From positions 1 to 64,000 of the forward strand of contig JAQGKD010000113.1 of the NCBI GenBank assembly GCA_028290285.1: 64,000 bases of DNA. The letters are read 5' to 3'. The stretch is from Hyphomicrobiales bacterium. Lineage in GTDB: Bacteria; Pseudomonadota; Alphaproteobacteria; Rhizobiales; Beijerinckiaceae. Positions 1 to 7,912 of this stretch are shown here, one piece after another. The notes beneath the pieces are model-generated. The model saw only the letters and a list, made by a program, of their open reading frames with translations, did no database searches and was not told the DNA's origin. How positions within the stretch are numbered: position 1 is the stretch's first letter; each line of letters opens with the position of its first letter. A program made the translations under genes and the position numbers.

Positions 1-348
1 AACTATGCCGCAACCAGCCGTGACGTCAAGACCGCCCAACTCTGGCCCCATGCGATCCCTAAGGTCGTGCGACGCAATCCCGAGACCGTAAAGAAGGCGC
101 TCTCTCTCTGCCGGCTGATGACCGATCACATCATCGACATGCCCGACGAGGAGAGCCAGGCGCTCATCACGGAACTCTGCGATCATATCGAAGATCCGGC
201 GCTGAGCTATCAGCACAAGTGGAAGGTGGGCGACATCGTAATCTGGGACAATCGCTGCACCAGCCACGCGCGGACCGACTTCAGCGACAAGGAACGTCGC
301 CTCATGAAGCGTGTGACGATCGGCGATACGGTTCCTCCGATGCAGTAG
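1..348 (+). CDS. TauD/TfdA-family dioxygenase, C-terminal part (5' end outside window)
   Basis: The frame is open from the first base and stops at 346-348, leaving 115 C-terminal residues of an Fe(II)/2-oxoglutarate-dependent dioxygenase. The end of the double-stranded beta-helix is visible: GDIVIWDNR followed by the distal iron-ligand His (about residue 89 of the fragment, in CTSHAR) and the ERRLMKR segment whose Arg normally binds the 2-oxoglutarate carboxylate. Family members oxidise taurine, alkylsulfonates, phenoxyacetates and other small acids, so the substrate cannot be named. A gap of about 200 bases separates it from the downstream operon on the same strand. Its position before sulfur-oxidation genes fits, but does not prove, sulfonate cleavage. 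Confidence 0.85.
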   Translation, partial: NYAATSRDVKTAQLWPHAIPKVVRRNPETVKKALSLCRLMTDHIIDMPDEESQALITELCDHIEDPALSYQHKWKVGDIVIWDNRCTSHARTDFSDKERRLMKRVTIGDTVPPMQ

Positions 349-551
349 CCCATTCAATGGCGGGCGCGTCCGCGCGCTCGCCATTGCTGCGCCGCGAGAA
401 GTTCCGACACGTTTTCGTGTTGTGAACCGAGGACCTTCAATCCCCGGATTGATCTACACAGTGTTCCGGACCTCGTATAATCTGCGGCGTCTTCGAAGAC
501 GAAAGCAAGCATGCTCCCATTGCAGGAGCGGCGGCGGGACGGGAGAGATCA

Positions 552-1013
552 ATGGCGCGCCTGAATATCAACGGTAAGGTCCACGACGTGGACGTCGAAC
601 CCGACACCCCGCTGCTCTGGGCGATTCGCGAACAGGTCGGTCTCACCGGCACGAAGTACGGTTGCGGTGTCGCGGCGTGCGGCGCCTGCACCGTGCATGT
701 CGATGGCGTCGTGATGCGCTCGTGCAGTCTTCCGGTCAGCTCCTTCAACGAGAATCAGAAGATCGTCACGATCGAGGGTCTTTCACCCGACGTGACCCAT
801 CCGATCCAGAAAGCCTGGCTTGAACTGGACGTGCCGCAGTGCGGATATTGCCAGTCGGGCCAGATCATGGCCGCCGCCGCCCTGATCGCGAGCAAGCCGC
901 ACCCGACCGATGCCGAAATCAACAGCGAGATGTCGAACATCTGCCGTTGCGGCACCTACAATCGCATTCGTGCCGCCATCAAGATGGCCTCCGAAAACAC
1001 GAAGCGCGGCTAA
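552..1013 (+). CDS. [2Fe-2S] subunit of an IorAB-type molybdenum hydroxylase
   Basis: This 153-residue protein is the small iron-sulfur subunit of a xanthine-oxidase-family enzyme, closest in build to isoquinoline 1-oxidoreductase alpha subunit. The N-terminal plant-ferredoxin-like domain has Cys38, Cys43, Cys46 and Cys58 ([12 protein letters not shown]). The C-terminal all-alpha domain has CGYC at 97-100 and CRC at 131-133. It passes electrons from the molybdenum subunit encoded 17 bases downstream to an external acceptor. No FAD subunit is encoded here, as in two-subunit IorAB enzymes that reduce cytochromes. It has no signal peptide of its own; in this family the small subunit can be carried through the Tat pore by its Tat-tagged partner. 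Confidence 0.93.
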   Translation: MARLNINGKVHDVDVEPDTPLLWAIREQVGLTGTKYGCGVAACGACTVHVDGVVMRSCSLPVSSFNENQKIVTIEGLSPDVTHPIQKAWLELDVPQCGYCQSGQIMAAAALIASKPHPTDAEINSEMSNICRCGTYNRIRAAIKMASENTKRG

Positions 1014-1030
1014 TTCTCAGGGAGGTTCAC

Positions 1031-3202
1031 ATGACGATTGCGCAAAATGTTTCGCGCCGCAGCTTCCTTGCCGGATCTGCCGCTGCCACGGGCGGTCTTT
1101 CGCTCGGCTTCCATATCCCCTTCGCCAACGCGCAAGGTGCGACGCCGCCCGAGGTCAATGCCTGGGTGGTCATCAAGCCTGACGACACCGTGGTCATTCG
1201 CATCGCTCGCGTCGAGATGGGTCAGGGCACGCTGACGGGCCTCTCGCAGCTGGTTGCCGAAGAGCTCGAATGCGACTGGTCGAAGGTCACGACCGAATAT
1301 CCCTCGCCCGGCCAGAACGTCGCGCGCAACCGCGTCTGGGGCGAGTTCCAGACAGCCGGCAGCCGTGGCATCCGCACGTCGGAGGATTACGTGCGCAAGG
1401 GCGGAGCAGCCGCGCGCATGATGCTGGTGCAGGCCGCCGCCGATGGCTGGAAAGTGCCTGCCTCCGAGTGCAAGGTGTCGAAGGGCGTCATCACGCATGG
1501 CGCATCCAACCGCAGCACGACCTATGGCAAGGTGGCTGACGCCGCAGCCAAGATCGAGCCGCCCAAGGATGTGAAGCTCAAGGATCCGAAGGACTGGACC
1601 ATCGCCGGCAAGCCGCTGAAGCGGCTCGACACCGTCGATAAGCTCAATGGCAAGCAGATCTATTCAATCGATTTGAAACTGCCGGGCATGCTCAACGCAG
1701 CCATCAAGGAAACGCCCGTTCCCGGCGGCAAGGTGAAGAGCTTCGACGCCGCGAAGATCGAGAAGATGCCCGGTGTCAAGAAGGTCATCCTGATCGACGG
1801 CACCGGCGTCGCGGTTGTCGCCGACACCTGGTATCGCGCGAAGACGGCTCTCGATGCGCTGGAGATCGTCTGGGACGAAGGCGCGAACGCGAATGTGTCG
1901 AGCGAGTCCATCGCTGCAATGCTGAAGGAAGGCCTCGACGCGAAGGACGCATTCGTCGGCAACAAGGCGGGTGATGTCACGGCTGCGCTGGCGGGTGCTG
2001 CGAAGAAGATCGAGGCGGTCTATTCGTATCCCTACCAGAGTCACATGACGATGGAGCCGATGAACGCGACCGCCGTCTGGACGGCCGAAAAGTGCAATGT
2101 CTGGACAGCCACGCAGAATGCGGAGGCCGCGCTTGCCACCGCCGTTACGGCCGCAGGCCTGCCGATCGAGAAATGCGACGTCACGCGTCTCAACCTCGGT
2201 GGCGGTTTCGGGCGTCGCTCGTCGAGCCATGATTTCGTGCGTCAGGCGGTGCTCATCGCCAAGGAAATGCCGGGCACGCCCGTCAAGCTGATCTGGTCGC
2301 GCGAGCAGGACGTGACGCACGGCACCTACCATCCGATCACGCAATGCAAGATGGTCGGCGGCCTCGACGACAAGGGCAATCCTGTCGCCATGCACATGCG
2401 CATCTCCGGCCAGTCGATCCTGGCAGGATTGCGCCCCGAAGCACTGGTGGAAGGCCGCGATCCCGCGCAGTTCCAGGGGCTCAATGCCAAGGGGCCCGAA
2501 GGCCAACTCGGCTACGACATCCCGAACCTGCTCGTTGACCATGCCATGCGCAATCCGCCCTTCCGCCCGGGCTTCTGGCGCGGCGTGAACAACAACCAGA
2601 ACGCGATCTATCTGGAGAGCTTCGTCGACGAAATGGCGCATGCGGCGGGTCAGGACCCGCTCGAGTTCCGCCGCAAGATGATGAAGGATTTCCCGAAGCA
2701 TCTGGCCGTTCTGAACACGGTCGCCGAGAAGGCCGGCTGGGGCAAGCCGGCAGCGCCGGGCGTCTATCGCGGCCTCGCGCAGCACATGGGCTACGGCAGC
2801 TATGTCGCGGCCTGCGCGGAAGTCTCGGTGAGCGATGCGGGCAAGCTGAAGATCCATCGCATCGTCGCGGCCACCGATTGCGGCCATGTCGTCAATCCGC
2901 AGCAGGTCGCGGCGCAAATCGAAGGCTCCTTCGCCTACGGGCTGTCCGCGCTTCTGTTCGGCGAGATGACGGCCAAGAACGGCCGCATGGAGCAGGATAA
3001 TTTCGACAGCTATGAAGTGATGCGCATGGAGGACATGCCGGCGGTCGAATCCTATCCCGTTCCCTCCGGCGGGTTCTGGGGCGGTGTCGGCGAGCCGACG
3101 ATCTTCGTCGCAGCGCCTGCGGTGCTGAACGCGATCTTCGCGGCGACTGGAAAGCGCATCCGCACCTTCCCGCTGAAGCATGCAGACCTGCGCAAGGCCT
3201 GA
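1031..3202 (+). CDS. Tat-exported molybdopterin-binding subunit, IorB type
   Basis: The protein has 723 residues from the ATG at 1031, preceded by GGAGG at 1021-1025. It starts with a Tat signal (SRRSFLAG, Arg9-Arg10) and an AQG-type cleavage region near residue 35, so the enzyme should work in the periplasm. The body is the aldehyde oxidase/xanthine dehydrogenase molybdenum-binding fold: LGGGFGRR in the middle and GVGEPT near the C terminus, whose Glu is the usual catalytic base. Such enzymes hydroxylate N-heterocycles or oxidise aldehydes with water. The stop is 4 bases before a cytochrome c gene, which makes a cytochrome the likely electron acceptor. The substrate is unknown. The coupling to sulfur-oxidation genes is unusual. 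Confidence 0.92.
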   Translation: MTIAQNVSRRSFLAGSAAATGGLSLGFHIPFANAQGATPPEVNAWVVIKPDDTVVIRIARVEMGQGTLTGLSQLVAEELECDWSKVTTEYPSPGQNVARNRVWGEFQTAGSRGIRTSEDYVRKGGAAARMMLVQAAADGWKVPASECKVSKGVITHGASNRSTTYGKVADAAAKIEPPKDVKLKDPKDWTIAGKPLKRLDTVDKLNGKQIYSIDLKLPGMLNAAIKETPVPGGKVKSFDAAKIEKMPGVKKVILIDGTGVAVVADTWYRAKTALDALEIVWDEGANANVSSESIAAMLKEGLDAKDAFVGNKAGDVTAALAGAAKKIEAVYSYPYQSHMTMEPMNATAVWTAEKCNVWTATQNAEAALATAVTAAGLPIEKCDVTRLNLGGGFGRRSSSHDFVRQAVLIAKEMPGTPVKLIWSREQDVTHGTYHPITQCKMVGGLDDKGNPVAMHMRISGQSILAGLRPEALVEGRDPAQFQGLNAKGPEGQLGYDIPNLLVDHAMRNPPFRPGFWRGVNNNQNAIYLESFVDEMAHAAGQDPLEFRRKMMKDFPKHLAVLNTVAEKAGWGKPAAPGVYRGLAQHMGYGSYVAACAEVSVSDAGKLKIHRIVAATDCGHVVNPQQVAAQIEGSFAYGLSALLFGEMTAKNGRMEQDNFDSYEVMRMEDMPAVESYPVPSGGFWGGVGEPTIFVAAPAVLNAIFAATGKRIRTFPLKHADLRKA

Positions 3203-3206
3203 GCCG

Positions 3207-3536
3207 ATGCGTCGTGTGAACGCCGCAACCCGCGTGGGAGGAGCACTTATTGTGCTCCTCCTCGCAGCATCGGCGGCGCGGGCTCAGAGCGCCTCGCCCA
3301 ACTTCGTCGCCGCGCCTCCGGGCGCGACGGCGTGCCTCGGCTGTCATGGCGCCGGCATGACGGCCCTGCCCTCGCTCTCGCGGCTTTCGGCCGACGAGAT
3401 CGCGGCAGCCATGGCCGGTTTCCGGGACGGTACGCGCGAGGCAACGCTGATGAACCGCATCGCCAAGGGCTTCACGCCAGCCGAAAGCAAGGCCATTGCC
3501 GATTGGCTCAGCGCCCAGCCGGGGAACAAGCCATGA
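3207..3536 (+). CDS. fccA: Monohaem cytochrome c, FccA-like
   Basis: This 109-residue exported cytochrome has a Sec signal (positive start, then [15 protein letters not shown]) and a single haem c site CLGCH at residues 43-47. A Met in [11 protein letters not shown] is the probable sixth ligand. Size and layout match the small cytochrome subunit of flavocytochrome c sulfide dehydrogenase, and the flavoprotein subunit follows with an ATGA overlap (3533-3536). It should take electrons from FccB and pass them to the respiratory chain. It begins 4 bases after the molybdenum subunit stop, so it may also serve that enzyme. An ordinary class I cytochrome is the alternative, but the FccB neighbour makes FccA the better call. 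Confidence 0.85.
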   Translation: MRRVNAATRVGGALIVLLLAASAARAQSASPNFVAAPPGATACLGCHGAGMTALPSLSRLSADEIAAAMAGFRDGTREATLMNRIAKGFTPAESKAIADWLSAQPGNKP

Positions 3537-4786
3537 GCCACCCCACACGCCGAGGCGTCATCGTCGGGCTCGCCGCAGGCGCATTGGCTGCGCCCGCACT
3601 TGCACAGGCATCCGCGCAGGTGGTCGTCATCGGCGGCGGGTTCGCGGGCGCTACCTGTGCCCGTTTCCTGCATCGCGCGGGCTTGAAGGTGACGCTGGTC
3701 GAGCCGCAGGCGACCTATATCTCCTGTCCGTTCAGCAATGCCGTTCTGGCGGGCCTGCGCGATCTGAAGGACCAGAGCTTTACCTACGATGCACTGGCTG
3801 CGGAGGGCGTCAGCATCGCTCGCCAGTCGGCGACAGCGATCGATCGCACAGCGCGTCGCGTGACCCTGGCGGACGGCGCGGTGCTGCCCTACGACCGGCT
3901 CGTGCTCGCACCGGGTATCGACATCCGCTTCGATGCGTTGGCCGGCTACGATGCCGCCGCCGCCGAGATCATGCCGCACGCCTGGAAGGCAGGGCCGCAA
4001 ACCGCTTTGCTCCGCCGCCAGCTTGAGGCGATGGACGATGGCGGCACGGTCATCATATCCGCGCCCGCGAATCCTTTCCGCTGCCCGCCCGGCCCCTACG
4101 AGCGCGCAAGCCTCATTGCATATTATCTCAAGACGAAGAAGCCGCGTTCGAAGGTGCTGATCCTCGACGCCAAGGATGCCTTCTCCAAACAGGGGCTTTT
4201 CACCGCGGGGTGGAAAGAGCTTTACGGCGACATGGTCGAATGGGTTGGCCAGTCCTCGGGCGGCACCGTCACCGAGATCAAGCCGGGCGAGAAGACCTTC
4301 GTCACCGAGTTTGGAACGCATAAGGCCGATGTTGGCAACGTCATCCCCCCGCAGCGCGCCGGGCGCATCGCAGTGGAGTCCGGCATCGCCGACCAGACGG
4401 GCTGGTGCCCGATCGATCCCGTCACGTTCGAGGCGCGCGCGCAGGCGGGCGTTCACGTCATCGGCGATGCGGCCATCGCAGGCGGCATGCCGAAGTCGGC
4501 CTTCGCAGCCAATGCCCAGGCGAAAGCCTGCGCTCAGGCCGTCGTGCTTATGCTGCGCGGGCAGGCCGCGCCGCAACCGAAACTCATCAACACCTGTTAC
4601 TCCCTGCTCGCGCCGGACTATGGAATTTCCGTCGCGGGCGTCTATGCGCCGGACAAGGGCCTGCTTGCCGATGTGCCGGGTGCTGGCGGCGTCAGTCCGG
4701 CGAAAGCGCCCTCCTCCGTTCGCGCCTCGGAAGCCACTTATGCGGATGCATGGTTCAAGACGATCACCAGCGAAGTCTTCGGTTGA
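3533..4786 (+). CDS. fccB: Flavocytochrome c sulfide dehydrogenase, flavoprotein subunit
   Basis: The 417-residue product oxidises sulfide (or a bound persulfide) in the periplasm and reduces the partner cytochrome. A leader ([15 protein letters not shown], Tat-like Arg pair) precedes the GGGFAGA dinucleotide fold at about 34-40. Cys65 in TYISCPFSN aligns with the Cys that binds FAD covalently in Allochromatium FccB. Cys184 in [11 protein letters not shown] and Cys355 in [13 protein letters not shown] align with the redox-active disulfide pair. The IPPQRAG and VIGDAAIA segments are typical of the family (also called SoxF). All key residues are present, so the enzyme should be functional. The gene overlaps fccA upstream and soxX downstream. 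Confidence 0.95.
   Translation: MSHPTRRGVIVGLAAGALAAPALAQASAQVVVIGGGFAGATCARFLHRAGLKVTLVEPQATYISCPFSNAVLAGLRDLKDQSFTYDALAAEGVSIARQSATAIDRTARRVTLADGAVLPYDRLVLAPGIDIRFDALAGYDAAAAEIMPHAWKAGPQTALLRRQLEAMDDGGTVIISAPANPFRCPPGPYERASLIAYYLKTKKPRSKVLILDAKDAFSKQGLFTAGWKELYGDMVEWVGQSSGGTVTEIKPGEKTFVTEFGTHKADVGNVIPPQRAGRIAVESGIADQTGWCPIDPVTFEARAQAGVHVIGDAAIAGGMPKSAFAANAQAKACAQAVVLMLRGQAAPQPKLINTCYSLLAPDYGISVAGVYAPDKGLLADVPGAGGVSPAKAPSSVRASEATYADAWFKTITSEVFG
4729..4733 (+). promoter_or_regulatory. Ribosome binding site that sets the soxX start inside fccB
   Basis: GGAAG lies 6 bases before the ATG at 4740, within the fccB coding sequence. It favours the 4740 start over the ATG at 4809, which would leave SoxX with no usable signal peptide. 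Confidence 0.5.
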
Positions 4787-5222
4787 GATCGCCTGCGCGC
4801 TGCTCATCATGACGGGCTCGGTCGGGGCGCAGGAGCTGCGGCCGTTCCGCATCGAGAACGGTGCCATCTCAGCCTCGCTCACGGGGCAGACAGGGGATCC
4901 GACGCGCGGACGCGCCATCGTTGCGGATCGCCAGAAGGGGCTCTGCCTGCTTTGCCACACCGGCCCGTTTCCGGAAGAGCGGTTCCAGGGCGATCTCGCG
5001 CCGAGCCTTTCGGGCGCGGGCATGCGGCTCAGCGAAGGGCAATTGCGGCTGCGCATCATCGATGGCACGAAAGTGAACCCCGCCACGATCATGCCGGCCT
5101 ATTATCGCATCGACGACCTGAACCGCGTGGCCCCGGCGTTTCGCGGCAAGCCGGTGCTCGATGCGAGCGAAATCGAGGATGTCGTGGCGTTTCTCCTGAC
5201 GCTTCGCGAGGAGCCTAAATGA
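4740..5222 (+). CDS. soxX: SoxX, monohaem c-type cytochrome of the SoxAX complex
   Basis: The chosen start gives 160 residues with a proper Sec signal: basic MRMHGSRR, a hydrophobic core to about residue 30, and an AQE cleavage site. A single haem site CLLCH is at 69-73, and Met118 in TIMPAYY is the likely axial ligand. A C-terminal helix ([11 protein letters not shown]) closes the cytochrome fold. SoxX pairs with SoxA to attach thiosulfate-type sulfur to the SoxY cysteine in the periplasm. The gene starts 47 bases inside fccB and overlaps soxY by ATGA. An ATG at 4746 is an alternative start with the same consequences. Confidence 0.88.
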   Translation: MRMHGSRRSPAKSSVEIACALLIMTGSVGAQELRPFRIENGAISASLTGQTGDPTRGRAIVADRQKGLCLLCHTGPFPEERFQGDLAPSLSGAGMRLSEGQLRLRIIDGTKVNPATIMPAYYRIDDLNRVAPAFRGKPVLDASEIEDVVAFLLTLREEPK

Positions 5223-5668
5223 GCGAAATCACGCGGCGGCAAGCCTTGGCGACGACAGCGGGCGCATTCGTCGTGCTGACGAGCGCACCTGCGCGCGCCA
5301 CGCCCGAGAGCATGCAGGCTGTCATCAACGAGTTCACGAAGGGCGCGAGGATCAACGAGGGCCGCGTGAAGCTGGACGTGACGCTGCTGGTCGAGAATGG
5401 CAATTCCGTGCCGCTGTCGGTCAGCGTCGAAAGCCCGATGACCCCTGAGGATTACGTCACGCGCATCGCAGTGTTCAACGAAAAGAACCCTCTGCCGCAG
5501 GTTGCGATGTTTCACCTGACACCGCGCTGCGGGCGCGCGAGCGCGTCGACGCGCATACGGCTCAACGACTCGCAGAACGTGATCGCCATCGCCGAAATGA
5601 AGGACGGCACCTTCTGGTCAGCGAGCCGCGAAGTCATCGTCACCCTGCCCGCCTGCGTGGAGAGCTGA
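5219..5668 (+). CDS. soxY: SoxY-like sulfur carrier with a divergent C terminus
   Basis: The 149-residue protein has a Tat signal (ITRRQALATTAGAFVVL) followed by the SoxY immunoglobulin-like domain; the PMTPEDYVTRIAVF region is typical. SoxY carries the sulfur substrate on a C-terminal Cys at the end of a flexible arm. That arm is normally GGCGG. Here the chain ends LPACVES, so the Cys (146) is kept but the glycines are lost and three residues follow it. It sits directly before soxZ, its obligate partner, and overlaps soxX by four bases. The altered arm may change which enzyme or substrate it docks with. Confidence 0.9.
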   Translation: MSEITRRQALATTAGAFVVLTSAPARATPESMQAVINEFTKGARINEGRVKLDVTLLVENGNSVPLSVSVESPMTPEDYVTRIAVFNEKNPLPQVAMFHLTPRCGRASASTRIRLNDSQNVIAIAEMKDGTFWSASREVIVTLPACVES

Positions 5669-5670
5669 CA

Positions 5671-5991
5671 ATGGCACGCGCCCTCCTCAACGTTCCCGCC
5701 AAAGCCAAGCGCGGCGAGATCATCGAGATCAAGACGCTGATGTCGCATCCGATGGAAACCGGCTTCCGCACGGGGGCCGACGGCAAGCTGGTGCCCCGCG
5801 ACATCATCAAGAGTTTCGTTTGCACCTACAACGGCGAGGTCGTCTTCAGCGCCGACTTGTTCCCGGCCATCTCGGCCAATCCCTTCATCGCCTTCACCAC
5901 CGTTGCGACCGAAAGCGGCACGCTGATTTTCAGCTGGACCGACGACAAGGGCCAGACGCAGGTGCAGACCGCGCCGATCAGCGTGGAATGA
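5671..5991 (+). CDS. soxZ: SoxZ, partner of the SoxY sulfur carrier
   Basis: This is a 106-residue beta-sandwich protein without a signal peptide; SoxZ is exported together with Tat-tagged SoxY. Family features include KRGEIIEIKTLMSHPMETGFR near the N terminus, FVCTYNGEVVF in the middle and a final strand ending PISVE. It starts 2 bases after soxY stops and overlaps soxA by ATGA (5988-5991), so SoxYZ and SoxA are made together. Length and motifs are ordinary for the family. Confidence 0.95.
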   Translation: MARALLNVPAKAKRGEIIEIKTLMSHPMETGFRTGADGKLVPRDIIKSFVCTYNGEVVFSADLFPAISANPFIAFTTVATESGTLIFSWTDDKGQTQVQTAPISVE

Positions 5992-6758
5992 AGATGCGCG
6001 CGCGCCTCGTCCTCGCATTGGCATGGCTCTGTGCGGTGCCCGGCGCGATGGCACAGGACGGGCGCAAATCGGGCTTCGAGTACATGAGCCGCGACAGCCA
6101 GGCCTTGCAGATGGACGACCTCTCCAACCCCGCCATGCTGAGCGTGCTCGACGGCGAAAGCCTCTGGAGCACGCCTGCGGGCAGCGCGCAAAAATCGTGT
6201 GCGTCCTGCCACGGCGATGCGAGCGTCAGCATGAAGGGCGTGGCCGCGCGCTATCCCGCCTTCAACGAGGGGAGCGGCACCCCGATCGATCTCGCGGGCC
6301 GCATAGATCAATGCAGGCGCGAGCGGCAAGCGGCCCCGGCGCTCGCTCGCGAAGGGCGCGACAGTCTCGCGCTGACCGCCTATATCGGCCTGCAATCGCG
6401 CGGGCTGCCGATTTCGCCACCTGACGACACCCGGCTCGCGCCGTTTCGCCGGGAGGGCGAGGCGCTCTATACGCGGCGCATGGGGCAGCTGAATTTTTCC
6501 TGCGCGCAGTGCCATGACGAACATGCGGGCGACCATGTCGGCGCGAGCCCCATTCCGCAGGCGCATCCGACGGCCTATCCGATCTACCGGCTGGAGTGGC
6601 AATCGGTCGGCTCGCTGCAAAGGCGCTTGCGCAATTGCATGGCGGGCACGCGATCCGAGCCCTTCGCCTATGGGTCGCCCGAATTCATCAATCTGGAACT
6701 GTTCCTGGCCGAGCGGGCGCGCGGAATGAAGGTCGAGACGCCTGGCGTGAGGCCCTGA
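5988..6758 (+). CDS. soxA: SoxA, dihaem L-cysteine S-thiosulfotransferase subunit
   Basis: The 256-residue protein has a Sec signal ending AMAQ at about residue 23. Two haem c motifs are present: CASCH at 71-75 and CAQCH at 172-176, so this is the dihaem form. Cys217 in LRNCMAG is the active-site Cys that carries persulfide or acts as haem ligand in SoxA. With SoxX it conjugates sulfane sulfur to SoxY. It is the last sox gene in the window. soxB and soxCD, which finish sulfate release in the complete pathway, are absent nearby. Confidence 0.95.
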   Translation: MKMRARLVLALAWLCAVPGAMAQDGRKSGFEYMSRDSQALQMDDLSNPAMLSVLDGESLWSTPAGSAQKSCASCHGDASVSMKGVAARYPAFNEGSGTPIDLAGRIDQCRRERQAAPALAREGRDSLALTAYIGLQSRGLPISPPDDTRLAPFRREGEALYTRRMGQLNFSCAQCHDEHAGDHVGASPIPQAHPTAYPIYRLEWQSVGSLQRRLRNCMAGTRSEPFAYGSPEFINLELFLAERARGMKVETPGVRP

Positions 6759-6829
6759 GGTTGACGGGGCGGCGCATTGCGCCAAAAGTCCAAAGTCACG
6801 CCTGACGCAGATGTAGTCCCGAGAGGGTG

Positions 6830-7732
6830 ATGGAAAACCTGGAAGATATGGCCGTTTTCGCCCGCGTCGTCGCGCGCGGGACGTTTACAGCCGCCGGACG
6901 CGAATTGCACAAGACGACTTCGGCCGTCAGCAAGCATGTCGCGCGGCTCGAGGCGGCCCTGTCGGCGAAGCTGCTCAACCGCTCGACGCATCACCTCGTG
7001 CTCACGGAGGCCGGCGCGCGCTTCCACGACCATTGTGTGCGCATCCTCGCCGAACTCGAGGAGGCTCGCGCGGATGTCAGCGCCGCCAGCGACGAGATGC
7101 GCGGCGTGCTGCGTGTGCATTCGAGCCCCGGCATTGGACAGAGCCTCGTCGCGCCAGCGGCTATCGCGATCGGCAAGCGCTTCCGCGATCTCAATGTGGA
7201 ACTGACCGTCGGCGATTTCACCACTACCATCCTGCGGCGCGGCATGGACGTGCTCATCGGCAGCAGGCCCTTCACCTCCGGGGAAGAATTCTATTCGAGC
7301 CTGATGGTGCAGGATCTCGGACCGGCGCCCTATGTGGTCTGCGCCTCTCCGGATTATCTGGCGCGCGAAGGCACGCCCGCCGAGCCGGAGGATCTCCTCG
7401 CCCACAATTGCCTCGTGCATGCAACGCAGAAGCACGATCCGCACGCATGGCAGTTTTCGCGCGGTGCCGCGCGTTTCGTCGTGCGCGTGAACGGGAATTT
7501 TCGCTCCAGCCTCGAACATGCCGTCCTGCTCGCCGCGACCGAGGGGCTCGGCATCACGCGGTTGCCGCTCTATTCGGTCACAGGAGAGCTGGCCCGCAGG
7601 GCGCTCGTTTCGCTGTTCTCGGGCTCCATCCTGTCGGACCGGACCATCAAGGCCTTCAGGCCCCGCAGCGAGAGACTTCCTGCCAAGGTCAAGGTGCTCC
7701 TCGCCGAGGTGGAGGCAAGGCTGCAGGCCTAA
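6830..7732 (+). CDS. LysR-family transcriptional regulator
   Basis: The 300-residue product has a winged helix-turn-helix at about residues 1-60 (FTAAGRELHKTTSAVSKHVARLE) and a two-lobed periplasmic-binding-like effector domain. The ATG at 6830 gives the usual LysR N terminus MENLEDM; a GTG one codon upstream is possible. It lies 71 bases after soxA on the same strand and 180 bases before a Bug receptor gene. It could regulate either neighbour; the effector is unknown. No divergent promoter partner is present, which is less usual for LysR genes. Confidence 0.92.
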   Translation: MENLEDMAVFARVVARGTFTAAGRELHKTTSAVSKHVARLEAALSAKLLNRSTHHLVLTEAGARFHDHCVRILAELEEARADVSAASDEMRGVLRVHSSPGIGQSLVAPAAIAIGKRFRDLNVELTVGDFTTTILRRGMDVLIGSRPFTSGEEFYSSLMVQDLGPAPYVVCASPDYLAREGTPAEPEDLLAHNCLVHATQKHDPHAWQFSRGAARFVVRVNGNFRSSLEHAVLLAATEGLGITRLPLYSVTGELARRALVSLFSGSILSDRTIKAFRPRSERLPAKVKVLLAEVEARLQA

Positions 7733-7912
7733 CCTTCAACTGCTCCGTGGCCCAGGGGTTAGTTGAATCCGGCACATCCATGTTTCCATTTCGCGCACTA
7801 CCCTTCGGGGCCGGTCTGTGTCAATCATGCCACATGGGCCGTGCGCCTGTCTGGACCCAGGTCCGGGTGGGGCGCGCCAAAAAAGCTCTTTCATGGAAAC
7901 GCAGGGTTACAG

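Noticed and set aside
1664-3181. A 505-codon open frame antisense to the IorB-type gene
   Set aside because: Its composition is that of a shadow frame, with no motif, and the plus-strand gene is fully convincing.
3344-5092. A 582-codon antisense frame across fccB and soxX
   Set aside because: No domain is visible, and the sense frames contain cofactor motifs.
552-6758. Complete thiosulfate-oxidising Sox system
   Set aside because: soxB, soxC, soxD and soxV/W are not in the window, so full oxidation to sulfate cannot be claimed.
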